Shown here: positions 7,999 through 16,120 of the stretch, in pieces | How the letters are laid out: each line of letters opens with the position of its first letter | How positions within the stretch are numbered: the stretch's first letter is position 1 | DNA from: Evansella sp. LMS18 | Lineage (GTDB): Bacteria; Bacillota; Bacilli; Bacillales; Salisediminibacteriaceae | Assembly (NCBI RefSeq): GCF_024362785.1 | Contig: NZ_CP093301.1 | Coordinates: 2,852,001 to 2,916,000 of the forward strand | Direction: 5' to 3' | Length of the DNA: 64,000 nucleotides | Translations under genes and position numbers: made by a program | The notes under the pieces: model-generated | Databases searched by the model: none | What the model saw: only the letters and a program-made list of their open reading frames with translations | What the model was told of the DNA's origin: nothing

Positions 7999-9906
7999 AT
8001 GAGCATATTCAGAGTAGAAAATCTTCATAAAACATACGGAGAAAAAGTTTTATTTAATCATATTACATTTTCAGTAGGGGAAAAGGAACGAATTGGCCTG
8101 ATAGGTGTCAACGGAACAGGCAAGTCTTCTCTTATGAAGGTGCTGGCTGGGATTGAAGGTAAAGAAGCAGGGGAAATGTACCACGCAAATGATTTCAAAA
8201 TAGAATACCTGCCTCAGGAGCCTGAGCTGAAAGAAGATCTCACTGTCCTGGACCAGGTTTATTTTGGGGATGCGCCGATTATGAAGGCAATGCGGGGTTA
8301 CGAAACGGCACTTCTGGATCTTGAGAAAGATCCTGCTGATGAAGGGAAACAGAAGAAGCTTGCCAAAATGCAGCAGAAAATGGATGAAGAAGAGGCCTGG
8401 GAAGCGAACACGATAGCGAAGACCATTTTAACGAAGCTTGGTATTACGGAATTTTCAAAACAAGTACAGTATTTGTCCGGCGGCCAGAAAAAGAGGGTTG
8501 CAATAGCAAAGGCACTCATTCAGCCTGTGGATCTGCTCCTTCTGGACGAGCCAACGAACCATCTTGATAATGAAACGATCGAATGGCTTGAACAGCATCT
8601 TGCTCAGTACCGGGGAGCTTTAATGCTGATTACCCACGACCGCTACTTTTTGAACCGGGTGACAAACCGGATTTTTGAGCTGGATCAGGGGGAGCTGTAC
8701 CAGTATGAAGGGAATTACGAACTGTTCCTTGAGAAAAAGGCTGAGCGGGAAGAGGTTGCGGAACAAAGAGAGTCTAAACGCCAGAACCTGCTCAGGCGGG
8801 AGTTGGCCTGGCTGAAGCGGGGAGCTAAGGCAAGGACTACAAAGCAAAAGGCGAGAATTCAAAGGGCAGAGAAGCTTCAGGATGAAAAAGGTCTAACCGA
8901 AAAAGGGGAAGTGGACTTTGCAATCGGCTCTGTCCGGCTCGGAAAGAAAGTTATCGAGCTGGAAGAAGTGAGTAAAGCTTACGAAGGTAAGCAGCTGATC
9001 AAAAACCTGAGTTACCTTATTGTCCCTGGGGAAAGGCTTGGAATCATAGGGCCCAATGGTACCGGGAAGTCAACATTACTGAATATCATGGCGGGAAGAG
9101 CGAAACCTGACAGCGGGTCTGTAGAGACAGGAGAAACTGTAAAAATAGGCTACTATACACAGGATCATGAAGATCTTGACGGTTCCCTCAAGGTTATTGA
9201 GTATATTAAGGCAGTAGCAGAAGTTGTTCAGACAGCTGATGGAAGGGTAATAACTGCAGAACAGATGCTTGAAAGATTTATGTTTCCCCGCCCGGTGCAA
9301 TGGACGCATATTCACCGGTTATCAGGAGGAGAAAGAAGAAGGCTCTATTTGTTAAAGGTTTTAATGGGAGAGCCTAATGTACTGTTTCTGGATGAGCCCA
9401 CAAATGACCTGGATACCCAGACACTTTCTGTCCTTGAGGATTATCTTGACCAGTTTCCGGGAGTAGTGATTACCGTCTCCCACGACAGGTATTTTCTCGA
9501 CCGGGTGGTGGATCATCTCCTTGTTTTTGAAGGGACAGGCAATGTATCCCGATATCAAGGTTCCTACAGCGAATTTATGGAGGAGAAAAAACAGCAGACC
9601 CCTGCAAAAGCGCAAAAGGGTGAGTCTTCGTCTTCTCATGGCCATGGAAAACAAGAAAAAAGTAAACCGAAAAAGCTTTCTTACAAAGATCAGAAAGAAT
9701 GGGAAGGCATTGAAGAACGGATCGCAGCACTTGAGGAAAGACTAGAGCAGCTTGAAAAGGAAATAATGGAGTCAGGAAGCAATCTTGACAGGGCGCGTGA
9801 TCTTTATGAGGAGCAGAATAAAGTGGAAGCGGAGCTCGAGCAGGCAATGGAACGCTGGGAAGAACTTTCTCTTCTCGTCGAAGAAATTGAAGCAGGAAAT
9901 AATTAA
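7999..9906 (+). CDS. ABC-F family ATPase (Uup/YfmR-like)
   Basis: A soluble ABC-F protein of 635 residues with two fused nucleotide-binding domains and no membrane segment. Walker A motifs are GVNGTGKSS (near residue 37) and GPNGTGKST (near 350). Signature motifs are LSGGQKKR and LSGGERRR, with Walker B LLLLDEPTNHLD and VLFLDEPTNDLD. The linker between domains is Arg/Lys-rich (LAWLKRGAKARTTKQKAR). The C-terminus is a charged low-complexity stretch and then a coiled coil (about 560-635), as in Uup/YfmR. Such proteins act on stalled ribosomes. ATG 7999 has an AAAGGAT site; the TTG at 7996 is less likely. Confidence 0.93.
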   Translation: MSIFRVENLHKTYGEKVLFNHITFSVGEKERIGLIGVNGTGKSSLMKVLAGIEGKEAGEMYHANDFKIEYLPQEPELKEDLTVLDQVYFGDAPIMKAMRGYETALLDLEKDPADEGKQKKLAKMQQKMDEEEAWEANTIAKTILTKLGITEFSKQVQYLSGGQKKRVAIAKALIQPVDLLLLDEPTNHLDNETIEWLEQHLAQYRGALMLITHDRYFLNRVTNRIFELDQGELYQYEGNYELFLEKKAEREEVAEQRESKRQNLLRRELAWLKRGAKARTTKQKARIQRAEKLQDEKGLTEKGEVDFAIGSVRLGKKVIELEEVSKAYEGKQLIKNLSYLIVPGERLGIIGPNGTGKSTLLNIMAGRAKPDSGSVETGETVKIGYYTQDHEDLDGSLKVIEYIKAVAEVVQTADGRVITAEQMLERFMFPRPVQWTHIHRLSGGERRRLYLLKVLMGEPNVLFLDEPTNDLDTQTLSVLEDYLDQFPGVVITVSHDRYFLDRVVDHLLVFEGTGNVSRYQGSYSEFMEEKKQQTPAKAQKGESSSSHGHGKQEKSKPKKLSYKDQKEWEGIEERIAALEERLEQLEKEIMESGSNLDRARDLYEEQNKVEAELEQAMERWEELSLLVEEIEAGNN

Positions 9907-9919
9907 ATTGCATTCAAAA

Positions 9920-9957
9920 ATCCTCGCGATTAAAATTCTCGAGGATTTTTTTTTGTA
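9920..9957 (+). terminator. intrinsic terminator after the ABC-F gene
   Basis: Hairpin with arms AATCCTCGcGA and TCtCGAGGATT followed by a run of T residues. Confidence 0.85.
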
Positions 9958-10081
9958 TTACCTAAGTCCCTGCAGGTTACTGCCTTCTATAAGTAAAATT
10001 CTCTTATTCCTTTAAAGTTTATTCACAAGGTTAAAATATTGTTTATAATTATAAAAGCAATTATAACGGGGAGTGGGAAGA

Positions 10082-11515
10082 GTGCGCAGAAATTCTTTAT
10101 TAATTTTACTGTCTTTATCTCTTGTTTTTGCAGCCGGGTGCACAGACAGTGAGAGTAATGCAGTAGAAAATCTTGAAATGAATGCTGATGCAGAAGAGAA
10201 TAATGAAGCTGTGGAAGAATCTTTACCTGAAGATGACGTACCTAAAGAAAATGATGAACAAATTGAAGAAGAAGTGTATGAAATTGACCTGGATTATGAG
10301 ATATTTGCCAACGATCCCAATGAGGTCCTGCCATGGCTCAAACTCGGGCCTGGAAAATATAGTGGAGAAGACTATGATGAAACCACTGTACGGGAAGAAA
10401 TCGATCAGTGGCCAGATGGATTAGAGCCTGAACAGTATTTTCACTATTTATTAGCGTTAACGGCAGAGGATTACACGGAGCACCAGGAATTCCTTGAAGA
10501 AACAGAAGTGTTGTTTAGTGAGATTTCTGCAAGGCCGGACGATATGGAAGCAGGCCAAGCGGATGATGAAGGAACACTTCATGTGCAAATATTGCTTGAC
10601 GCGAGCGGCAGTATGGCAGGACAGCTGGAAGGGCGCACTAAAATGGAGCTTGCTAAAGAAGCTGTAGCTGATTTTGCGGCAGACTTGCCTGAGGAAGCGA
10701 ATGTGTCGTTAAGAGTATATGGACATAAAGGAAATAACCGTGCAGACGGTAAAGAAGAATCGTGTGGATCTACAGAGGAAGTATATATTTTAGGTCCTTA
10801 TGAAGAAGAGGGATTTGGTGAAGCACTTGATAAATTTGAACCTGTGGGGTTTACTCCGCTGGCCGCTGCAATTGAAGCCGCAGGCGAAGATTTAATGAGG
10901 GCCCATGAAAAAGGAGTACAAAGTGTAGTCTATGTCGTAAGTGATGGTGAGGAAACTTGTGGAGGGGATCCGGTTGCAGAGGCGGAAAAGCTTCAGGATT
11001 CTGATATTGACGCAGTTGTAAATATAATCGGCTTTGATATTGAAGCCTCTGAGCGTGCAGCACTGGAAGCTATTGCTGAGGCTGGTGCAGGGGAATATTT
11101 CAATGCGGATACAGAACAGGAGCTGCGCAATACCTTTGAACGGGAAAGAAGTGCTTTGATTAATGAGTGGTACAGCTGGCAATCACAAAATGTTAATAGT
11201 GCTTACTCTCAGCAATCCGAATATGTAAATAGCTCTTACGGTGAGCAGTCAACAGCAGTAAATAAATCTTATGCTGAACAAAGCCGCCAGAAAAACCTTA
11301 CATATTATATGAACAGTATTTTTGAAGATGCAGATACTGGTGAAATCCGTGATCTCATTGATGCCAGATCGAACGGCATCCGTGAATATTTCCAGGATGA
11401 GCATGGAAAAATACGCGAAGAGGCGCAAGAAACCGGAAACAGGCTCAGAGAGGAAGTAAGAGAAAAAGGGGAAGAAGAAAGAGATAACCTGCGCCAGCGA
11501 AATGCCGATGATTGA
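10082..11515 (+). CDS. vWA-domain lipoprotein with C-terminal short repeats
   Basis: About 477 residues from GTG 10082, which GGGGAG precedes at a good distance; GTG 10073 is the alternative. The N-terminus is a lipoprotein signal peptide with lipobox FAAGC. An acidic linker follows. A von Willebrand A domain starts near residue 175 with MIDAS motif LLDASGSMAGQ. Near residues 365-410 four ~11-residue repeats appear (QNVNSAYSQQS, EYVNSSYGEQS, TAVNKSYAEQS and a weaker fourth). A highly charged helical tail ends the protein. It is predicted to sit on the outer face of the membrane and bind a partner through a metal ion. Partner and role are unknown; the gene stands alone. Confidence 0.88.
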   Translation: MRRNSLLILLSLSLVFAAGCTDSESNAVENLEMNADAEENNEAVEESLPEDDVPKENDEQIEEEVYEIDLDYEIFANDPNEVLPWLKLGPGKYSGEDYDETTVREEIDQWPDGLEPEQYFHYLLALTAEDYTEHQEFLEETEVLFSEISARPDDMEAGQADDEGTLHVQILLDASGSMAGQLEGRTKMELAKEAVADFAADLPEEANVSLRVYGHKGNNRADGKEESCGSTEEVYILGPYEEEGFGEALDKFEPVGFTPLAAAIEAAGEDLMRAHEKGVQSVVYVVSDGEETCGGDPVAEAEKLQDSDIDAVVNIIGFDIEASERAALEAIAEAGAGEYFNADTEQELRNTFERERSALINEWYSWQSQNVNSAYSQQSEYVNSSYGEQSTAVNKSYAEQSRQKNLTYYMNSIFEDADTGEIRDLIDARSNGIREYFQDEHGKIREEAQETGNRLREEVREKGEEERDNLRQRNADD

Positions 11516-11545
11516 TTCGGGCAGCCCGACAAAAAAATATAGTAC

Positions 11546-11587
11546 TTCAGGCAGTGTCATAAAGTTCGTTATGATACTGCTTTTTTT
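11546..11587 (+). terminator. probable terminator after the vWA gene
   Basis: Stem GGCAGTgtCATAA / TTATGatACTGC followed by a run of T at about 11579. Confidence 0.75.
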
Positions 11588-11704
11588 GTTCACAAATTTG
11601 TACGGGTTCTGGGCCTGTAAACAGGATTAACATAATTTAATGGGGGGTAAAGCCATAATAAGAATATACAAAGGGGCGATATTATCTAGAGGGAGGCGGC
11701 ATCT

Positions 11705-11863
11705 ATGAATATCTCGAAGGAGGAATTTCTCCAGCTGGTGGATTCTTTAACCGAAGATGAAAGAAGAATAGTCTTTACCTTTATTGAAGAGCTGAGAATA
11801 GCTGAAGCATACAGGTTTTCAAAAGAAGCTATGCGTGGATCCTATGACCAGGATGCTCATTAA
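11705..11863 (+). CDS. small acidic protein of unknown function, 52 residues
   Basis: A 52-residue reading frame that begins at ATG 11705 and ends with TAA at 11861. A GGGAGG ribosome site lies about 9 bases upstream. The protein starts MNISKEEFLQLVDSLTEDER and is predicted to be mostly helical and amphipathic. I do not recognise a family. The stop codon is 6 bases before the closing stem of the structured RNA candidate at 11869, so gene and RNA probably share a transcript. No membrane segment or signal peptide is seen. Confidence 0.6.
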   Translation: MNISKEEFLQLVDSLTEDERRIVFTFIEELRIAEAYRFSKEAMRGSYDQDAH

Positions 11864-11868
11864 AAGAC

Positions 11869-11972
11869 GGGATAGTAATTGCTTTAGAATTTTTTCTAAA
11901 GGAACATACCTGTTAACTTAAGGCAGAGACAGATAATTACGCCTTATGGGAAAGCAGGTTAATTACTATCCC
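11869..11972 (+). ncRNA. candidate structured RNA, three-way junction
   Basis: Three stems close on one junction. P1 is a perfect 12-bp stem, GGGATAGTAATT (11869-11880) with AATTACTATCCC (11961-11972). P2 is an 8-bp hairpin, CTTTAGAA (11882-11889) with TTCTAAAG (11894-11901). P3 has ACCTG (11908-11912) with CAGGT (11955-11959), and further in TAAGGC (11919-11924) with GCCTTA (11941-11946). Only 1 to 6 bases separate the stems. A rho-independent terminator follows 18 bases later. The segment AAAGCA (11951-11956) could pair with TGCTTT (11993-11998) of that terminator, so a switching leader is possible. I recognise no known riboswitch consensus. It could be a 3' UTR of the 52-residue gene or a leader for the propeller gene at 12178. 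Confidence 0.55.
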
Positions 11973-11990
11973 TTTATATAGATCTGATGC

Positions 11991-12020
11991 CATGCTTTGT
12001 TTTGTAAGCATGTTTTTTTT
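11991..12020 (+). terminator. intrinsic terminator after the structured RNA
   Basis: CATGCTT-8-AAGCATG followed by eight T residues. It lies 18 bases after P1 of the structured RNA and about 158 bases before the next gene. Confidence 0.85.
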
Positions 12021-12177
12021 ATTTCGTACTGGACAAGCTGAAGGACCTTTGGGTTTATAAAAATGCAGAGTCACACTTTTGAATTAGATGCCGTATTTTC
12101 TGAACTTGGGTTATTTAGCAAATCCTTCATCAAGCATTTTTATATGAAATATTACAAATTGTAAAGGGTGAGAGAGG

Positions 12178-13221
12178 ATGAAACTTTTTGTAGCTGCCTC
12201 AGAAAATATTTATGTAATCGAGCAGACTTTAGAAGGCTGGAATATAAATAAAGCGGTATTGCCTGAGAAAAAAATACAGGCCATAGCTGCAGATCCGGGG
12301 AAAGATGTGATTTATGCAGGAACCTTTGATCATGGATTGCTGAAAAGTACCGATAAGGGCAGCAGCTGGGAGCAAGCAGGAAAGGAAATCTTGCCGGACA
12401 GGATAATGTCTTTGCATATGAGCCCTCATAAGGATAAAGATACTGGATATCACATGGTGTTTGCAGGTACAGAACCAAGTGGATTGTATTGTTCTTCAGA
12501 TGGAGGAAATACATGGAAGGATTTCCCGGCACTGCTTGAAGTGCCCTCAAAAGAAGACTGGAGTTTTCCCCCAAGGCCGGAGACTCATCATGTGAAGGAT
12601 ATAGCTGTCGGGTATGAAGATGACCACTTTATCCTTGCGGGAATCGAGCTTGGCGGGGTAATGCGCAGCATTAATGGAGGCATGACATTTGAAGACCGGA
12701 AGCCAGGTTCCCAATTTGACTGCCATGAGATTATCCTTCACCCGGAAGCTCATGAAAGAATCTATGAAACGGGTGGAGGAGGTTTTGCAGAAAGCAGGGA
12801 TCACGGGAAAACCTGGGAGACCCAGAATGAAGGTCTTGGAAGCTTTTCCTACCTCGTTCATGGAGCGGTGGATCCTGATGACCCGGAAACCATCGTAGTG
12901 TCAGGAGCCGAAGGACCTTCAAAGGCATACTCTCCTGAAAACGCAGAAACAGTTGTTTTCCGTAGAGAAAGTAAGTTTAATGCGTGGGAGAGAGTCACTG
13001 ATGGACTCCCGGAGCCCCACGGATCGACCGTGTTACAACTTCTTTCTAATCCTGAAGAACCAGGAGCTTTTTATGCAGTAAATAACACAGGAATCTATCG
13101 TTCCGTGACCAAAGGGAAAACATGGAACAGGCTGCCGGTGGCGTGGCCGGACGAGCTTAAGGGTGAACGTATAGAAGATGTGTATCTGCTTCCAGTGAAG
13201 AAAACTGATAATCCTTATTAA
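12178..13221 (+). CDS. BNR/YCF48-type beta-propeller protein
   Basis: A 347-residue protein with no signal peptide that reads as a beta-propeller. BNR-like repeats of the form S-x-D-x-G-x-x-W recur: STDKGSSWE (near 60), SSDGGNTWK (near 104), SINGGMTFE (near 163), SRDHGKTWE (near 205) and SVTKGKTWN (near 310). Such proteins are often annotated as exo-sialidase-like or glycosyl-hydrolase-like, but no catalytic set is evident and the cytoplasmic location argues against a sialidase. A GGTGAGAGAGG site precedes the ATG. Ligand and role are unknown. Terminator and structured RNA lie upstream. Confidence 0.82.
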   Translation: MKLFVAASENIYVIEQTLEGWNINKAVLPEKKIQAIAADPGKDVIYAGTFDHGLLKSTDKGSSWEQAGKEILPDRIMSLHMSPHKDKDTGYHMVFAGTEPSGLYCSSDGGNTWKDFPALLEVPSKEDWSFPPRPETHHVKDIAVGYEDDHFILAGIELGGVMRSINGGMTFEDRKPGSQFDCHEIILHPEAHERIYETGGGGFAESRDHGKTWETQNEGLGSFSYLVHGAVDPDDPETIVVSGAEGPSKAYSPENAETVVFRRESKFNAWERVTDGLPEPHGSTVLQLLSNPEEPGAFYAVNNTGIYRSVTKGKTWNRLPVAWPDELKGERIEDVYLLPVKKTDNPY

Positions 13222-13245
13222 AATAGAAAAGGGGGCTAGGTCAAT

Positions 13246-13361
13246 TTTGCGGGTCCTCATTCCGCTATTTCGGTAAATTCCTTGTTTTCAACAGGCTTTT
13301 AGGTTCCTGGTTCCCCCCTGGAATCATCGAAAATTATGAGATTAACGGAATGAGGAACCGC
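13246..13361. repeat. long inverted repeat between convergent genes
   Basis: Arms GCGGGTCCTCATTCCG (13246) and CGGAATGAGGAACCGC (13346-13361) pair with one mismatch around an ~85-base interior. It may be a 3' UTR structure or a small decayed mobile repeat. The rest of 13222-13493 holds only the terminator listed next. Confidence 0.6.
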
Positions 13362-13398
13362 AACAACCCCATGAAGAAGCACCTTTTTTTCGGAAAAA

Positions 13399-13431
13399 AA
13401 TAACAGACCAAATCCTTAGATTCGGTCTGCA
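13399..13431 (-). terminator. terminator of the AI-2E permease gene
   Basis: Read on the minus strand, CAGACCGAATC and GATTTGGTCTG-type arms form a stem followed by TTATTTTTTT. A near-identical hairpin ends the gene at 30134. Confidence 0.8.
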
Positions 13432-13493
13432 AATTAGTATGCTGTTTCATATACTTCCTTTCAGTACACCCTCTTTTTTTCCCGCTTCCTTTA

Positions 13494-14636
13494 TTACCTT
13501 CTGTTGTTTGAGTCTTCTTCTTGTTTCCAGCCATCCCGGACAAAGTGACCTAAGGAATGGAAGACACCAACGTCCTTTAGTATAACGAGCAGTACCAGGA
13601 TGAACGGACCGAGAAATACACCGACAACCCCAAAGAGCTGGTAACCGATAAATAAAGAAATCAATACTGACAATGCGTTCAGGTTCATGCTCGAAGAGAG
13701 AATCTTAGGTTCGATCGACTGCCTGATGGCTACAGTCACCCCGTATACTACTGCGATTCCAATACCCAGACTAATATTTCCGGTGAGAAATAAAAAAATA
13801 AACCAGGGAATCAGAATAGTGCCGGAGCCAAGGTAAGGAAGTATTTCAGCAACCCCGACGATGAGAGCAAGAGTAAAAGCCTGATCAATACGCAGGATGG
13901 TCAGCCCTGTAAATACTACGATGGAAGCAATGGCCATTAATATAATCTGGGCCCTCAGAAAACCGAGAACACGGTATTTGAACATATGCTTAAATTGGCG
14001 GGACATTTTCAGGATTTCTGCCGGAACACTGGCCCGAACTTTTCTGTTGATGGTATCCCAGTCTTTTCCTATAAAATAAAAGGCAAGGAAGATAAACAAA
14101 AAAGCAATTAAAAAGGCGGGCACTGCAATGATCAATTGTGTAAGCCAGTCTGCCACACGTTGTCCAAGCTCCCCGAATAAGACGGCAGCCTGGGTGCCAA
14201 GCTCGGCGATACCCTCCTGCAGAGTTGTTTGCTGTTCAGGGGTCAGTGAATCCATAACACCTGTTATCCGCTGCCAGATAGGAAAAATGCTTTCATTGAA
14301 AAATTGCTGAATCTGGAAAGCACCTGTTTCTATCCATCCGGGAACCTGGCTTGAAATTCTCCTTACCCCGATAATGATAAGAAAAACAATACCGGTAAAA
14401 ATAGCTATGATTGTCCCAAGCCCGGAAAGCAAGGCGATAAAAACAGCCAGTCCGTTTGGAAGACGAAGCTTTTCCCTGAGAAGGCGAATGAAAGGAATGA
14501 ACATCCACACTAGAGCAGTTGAGATCCAAAAAGGATAGGATATAGTGAAGAACCAGCCGAGAAGCCAGAAAAGCCCTGCACCCAGCAAAGTAATAAGTAT
14601 AAATCTTGCTATGATTAAACCTTGCTTCTTCGTCAT
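13494..14636 (-). CDS. AI-2E family transporter (YtvI/YdiK-like permease)
   Basis: About 380 residues from ATG 14636, which follows an excellent GGAGGG site; the longer frame upstream has no ribosome site. Eight hydrophobic segments are visible, with the usual large soluble loop between TM3 and TM4 (about residues 100-170) and the family's characteristic region VGVAEILPYLGSGTILIPW near 270. Family members export AI-2, transport small molecules or act as Na+/H+ antiporters; the substrate here is unknown. The C-terminus is short and charged. It converges on the propeller gene. Confidence 0.88.
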   Translation of the reverse strand: MTKKQGLIIARFILITLLGAGLFWLLGWFFTISYPFWISTALVWMFIPFIRLLREKLRLPNGLAVFIALLSGLGTIIAIFTGIVFLIIIGVRRISSQVPGWIETGAFQIQQFFNESIFPIWQRITGVMDSLTPEQQTTLQEGIAELGTQAAVLFGELGQRVADWLTQLIIAVPAFLIAFLFIFLAFYFIGKDWDTINRKVRASVPAEILKMSRQFKHMFKYRVLGFLRAQIILMAIASIVVFTGLTILRIDQAFTLALIVGVAEILPYLGSGTILIPWFIFLFLTGNISLGIGIAVVYGVTVAIRQSIEPKILSSSMNLNALSVLISLFIGYQLFGVVGVFLGPFILVLLVILKDVGVFHSLGHFVRDGWKQEEDSNNRR

Positions 14637-14663
14637 GCTGCCCTCCTGTATCACTTTATAAAG

Positions 14664-14723
14664 TGAACCTTCAATCAGTGGGGGGGGGTTCATACCCCAC
14701 TGATTGTCAGTTGAACAAATCGG
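14664..14723. repeat. hairpin repeat, copy 1 (IS200/IS605-type end or PATE-like)
   Basis: TGAACCTTCAATCAGTGGG and CCCACTGATTG form a stem, followed by AGTTGAACAAATCGG. The same unit recurs at 14999. Downstream the sequence ATGTTAGCGTCCGTTATCTC continues. Such palindrome-plus-tail units resemble ends of IS200/IS605 elements; no transposase is present here, so a non-autonomous remnant is inferred. Confidence 0.5.
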
Positions 14724-14817
14724 GATGTTAGCGTCCGTTATCTCCTGCCTCAACATCTTCGCTTCACTTTATGTTTTGAGGCGACAGTTTTAAGGACGGT
14801 TACATCGGGATAAAAAA

Positions 14818-14964
14818 CTATATTTGCTGTACCCGGTTGATAGTATCTTTAATCATAGCAGAAAAAGGTCTGGGAGAAAAAGGATAGGCAAGATTATTTA
14901 TCCTCTGGCAGAGGAACCTTTTTAAATGGGCCGTATCAGGCATGTGTAAAAATAGCTCTTTCAT
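14818..14964 (-). CDS. possible small protein, 48 residues
   Basis: A frame of 48 residues beginning MKELFLHMPDTAHLKRFL, preceded only by a weak GGCGGG. It lies between the two hairpin repeats. No family recognised; it may be spurious. Confidence 0.25.
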   Translation of the reverse strand: MKELFLHMPDTAHLKRFLCQRINNLAYPFSPRPFSAMIKDTINRVQQI

Positions 14965-14998
14965 TTGTAACCCGCCTCGACGCATGTATAAAATAAAA

Positions 14999-15057
14999 TG
15001 AACCTTCAATCAGTGGGGGCTACTCATCTCCCACTGGTTGTAAGTTGAACCAATCGG
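14999..15057. repeat. hairpin repeat, copy 2
   Basis: Second copy of the unit at 14664, in the same orientation: TGAACCTTCAATCAGTGGG, then TCCCACTGGTTG and AGTTGAACCAATCGG. It ends just before the SDR gene and may shape its leader. Confidence 0.5.
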
Positions 15058-15097
15058 TATAAACACAAAATCGAATGAAATGAAAGAGGTGTTTTTT

Positions 15098-15856
15098 ATG
15101 AAATATATAATAATAACGGGTGCATCAAGAGGACTTGGAAAAGCAACAGCAGAACTTTTTCTGGAACACGGATACCATGTGATTTCTGTTGCCCGCTCTG
15201 AAAATGAAGGGCTGGCAGCAAAGGCCTCTGAAAAAGGTGCTTACTTCACTAATCTTCAATATGATTTATCTGACACGGACGGAATAGCAGGGCTAATGAA
15301 TGATGTCTTTCAAAAAATAAATACAGGACAGGCGGAAGAAATTCACTTAATTAACAATGCAGGAATACTTGACCCGATTAAGCCTGTCGAAAGAAGCAGC
15401 GCCAGAGAAATAAAATTAAACATAAATGTTAACCTGATTGCACCAATGGTCATGGTGTCTGAATTTATGAAGCACGCTGCTGACCTTCCGACTGAAAAGA
15501 GAATCATTAATATTTCTTCCGGAGCAGGCAGACACCCTGTATACGGATGGGGATGCTACGGTTCTTCAAAAGCAGGGCTTGATCTGTTCAGCCAGACAGT
15601 AAGTGCCGAACAGAGGGGGAAGAAGTTCCCTGTTAAATCAGTGTCCTTTGCCCCTGGAATCATTGATACGGATATGCAAAAACAAATTCGTGCGACAGAT
15701 AAGGAAGATTTTGCAGATGTGGAACGTTTCAAAGAGTACAAGGAAGAAGAACAGCTTCTTCCTCCTGAAAAAGTAGCAGGGATTTTAGTGGAATTAATTG
15801 AAAATGAGAGCTTCCCGGATGGGAGGGCCACTTCCGTAAACGAGTTCTTAAATTAA
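15098..15856 (+). CDS. short-chain dehydrogenase/reductase (YueD/benzil-reductase-like)
   Basis: A 252-residue classical SDR from ATG 15098, chosen because AGAGGTG lies 6 bases before it; the earlier ATG at 15080 lacks a site. The NAD(P) motif is TGASRGLGKA at the N-terminus, NNAG follows near residue 86, and the active site has Ser in ISSGAGR and YGSSKAG with the Tyr-x-x-x-Lys pattern. The sequence and length match the (S)-benzoin-forming benzil reductase group (YueD), an NADPH carbonyl reductase. The physiological substrate is unknown. Confidence 0.88.
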   Translation: MKYIIITGASRGLGKATAELFLEHGYHVISVARSENEGLAAKASEKGAYFTNLQYDLSDTDGIAGLMNDVFQKINTGQAEEIHLINNAGILDPIKPVERSSAREIKLNINVNLIAPMVMVSEFMKHAADLPTEKRIINISSGAGRHPVYGWGCYGSSKAGLDLFSQTVSAEQRGKKFPVKSVSFAPGIIDTDMQKQIRATDKEDFADVERFKEYKEEEQLLPPEKVAGILVELIENESFPDGRATSVNEFLN

Positions 15857-15887
15857 AGGGACAGAAAAATAAAATATATTCATACAG

Positions 15888-15968
15888 AAATATCGTTCTT
15901 TGTTAGTTGCAGATACTGTCGTGTAGAACAGTAATGCATAAATGACTAATACAGGAACGATTTTTTTA
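15888..15968 (+). terminator. possible terminator before pflB
   Basis: Widely spaced arms ATCGTTC (15891) and GAACGAT (15956) followed by TTTTTT. The loop is long (~58 bases), so confidence is modest. Confidence 0.4.
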
Positions 15969-16120
15969 TCTGTCCGTCACATTTTAGCCAAACTTTATTC
16001 ATAATTCCTCTACATTTATTTTTAAAGTCTTGTGAGATAATGTACATACAAACAAATCAATAACAAATCTGCAATTTTAAATATAAGTCCTTTTTTTATT
16101 AAAGACGGAGGGGATAAATT

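Noticed and set aside
16028-16052. FNR or Rex box upstream of pflB (TTGTGAGATAATGTACATA)
   Set aside because: Only one half-site matches either consensus; too weak to annotate.
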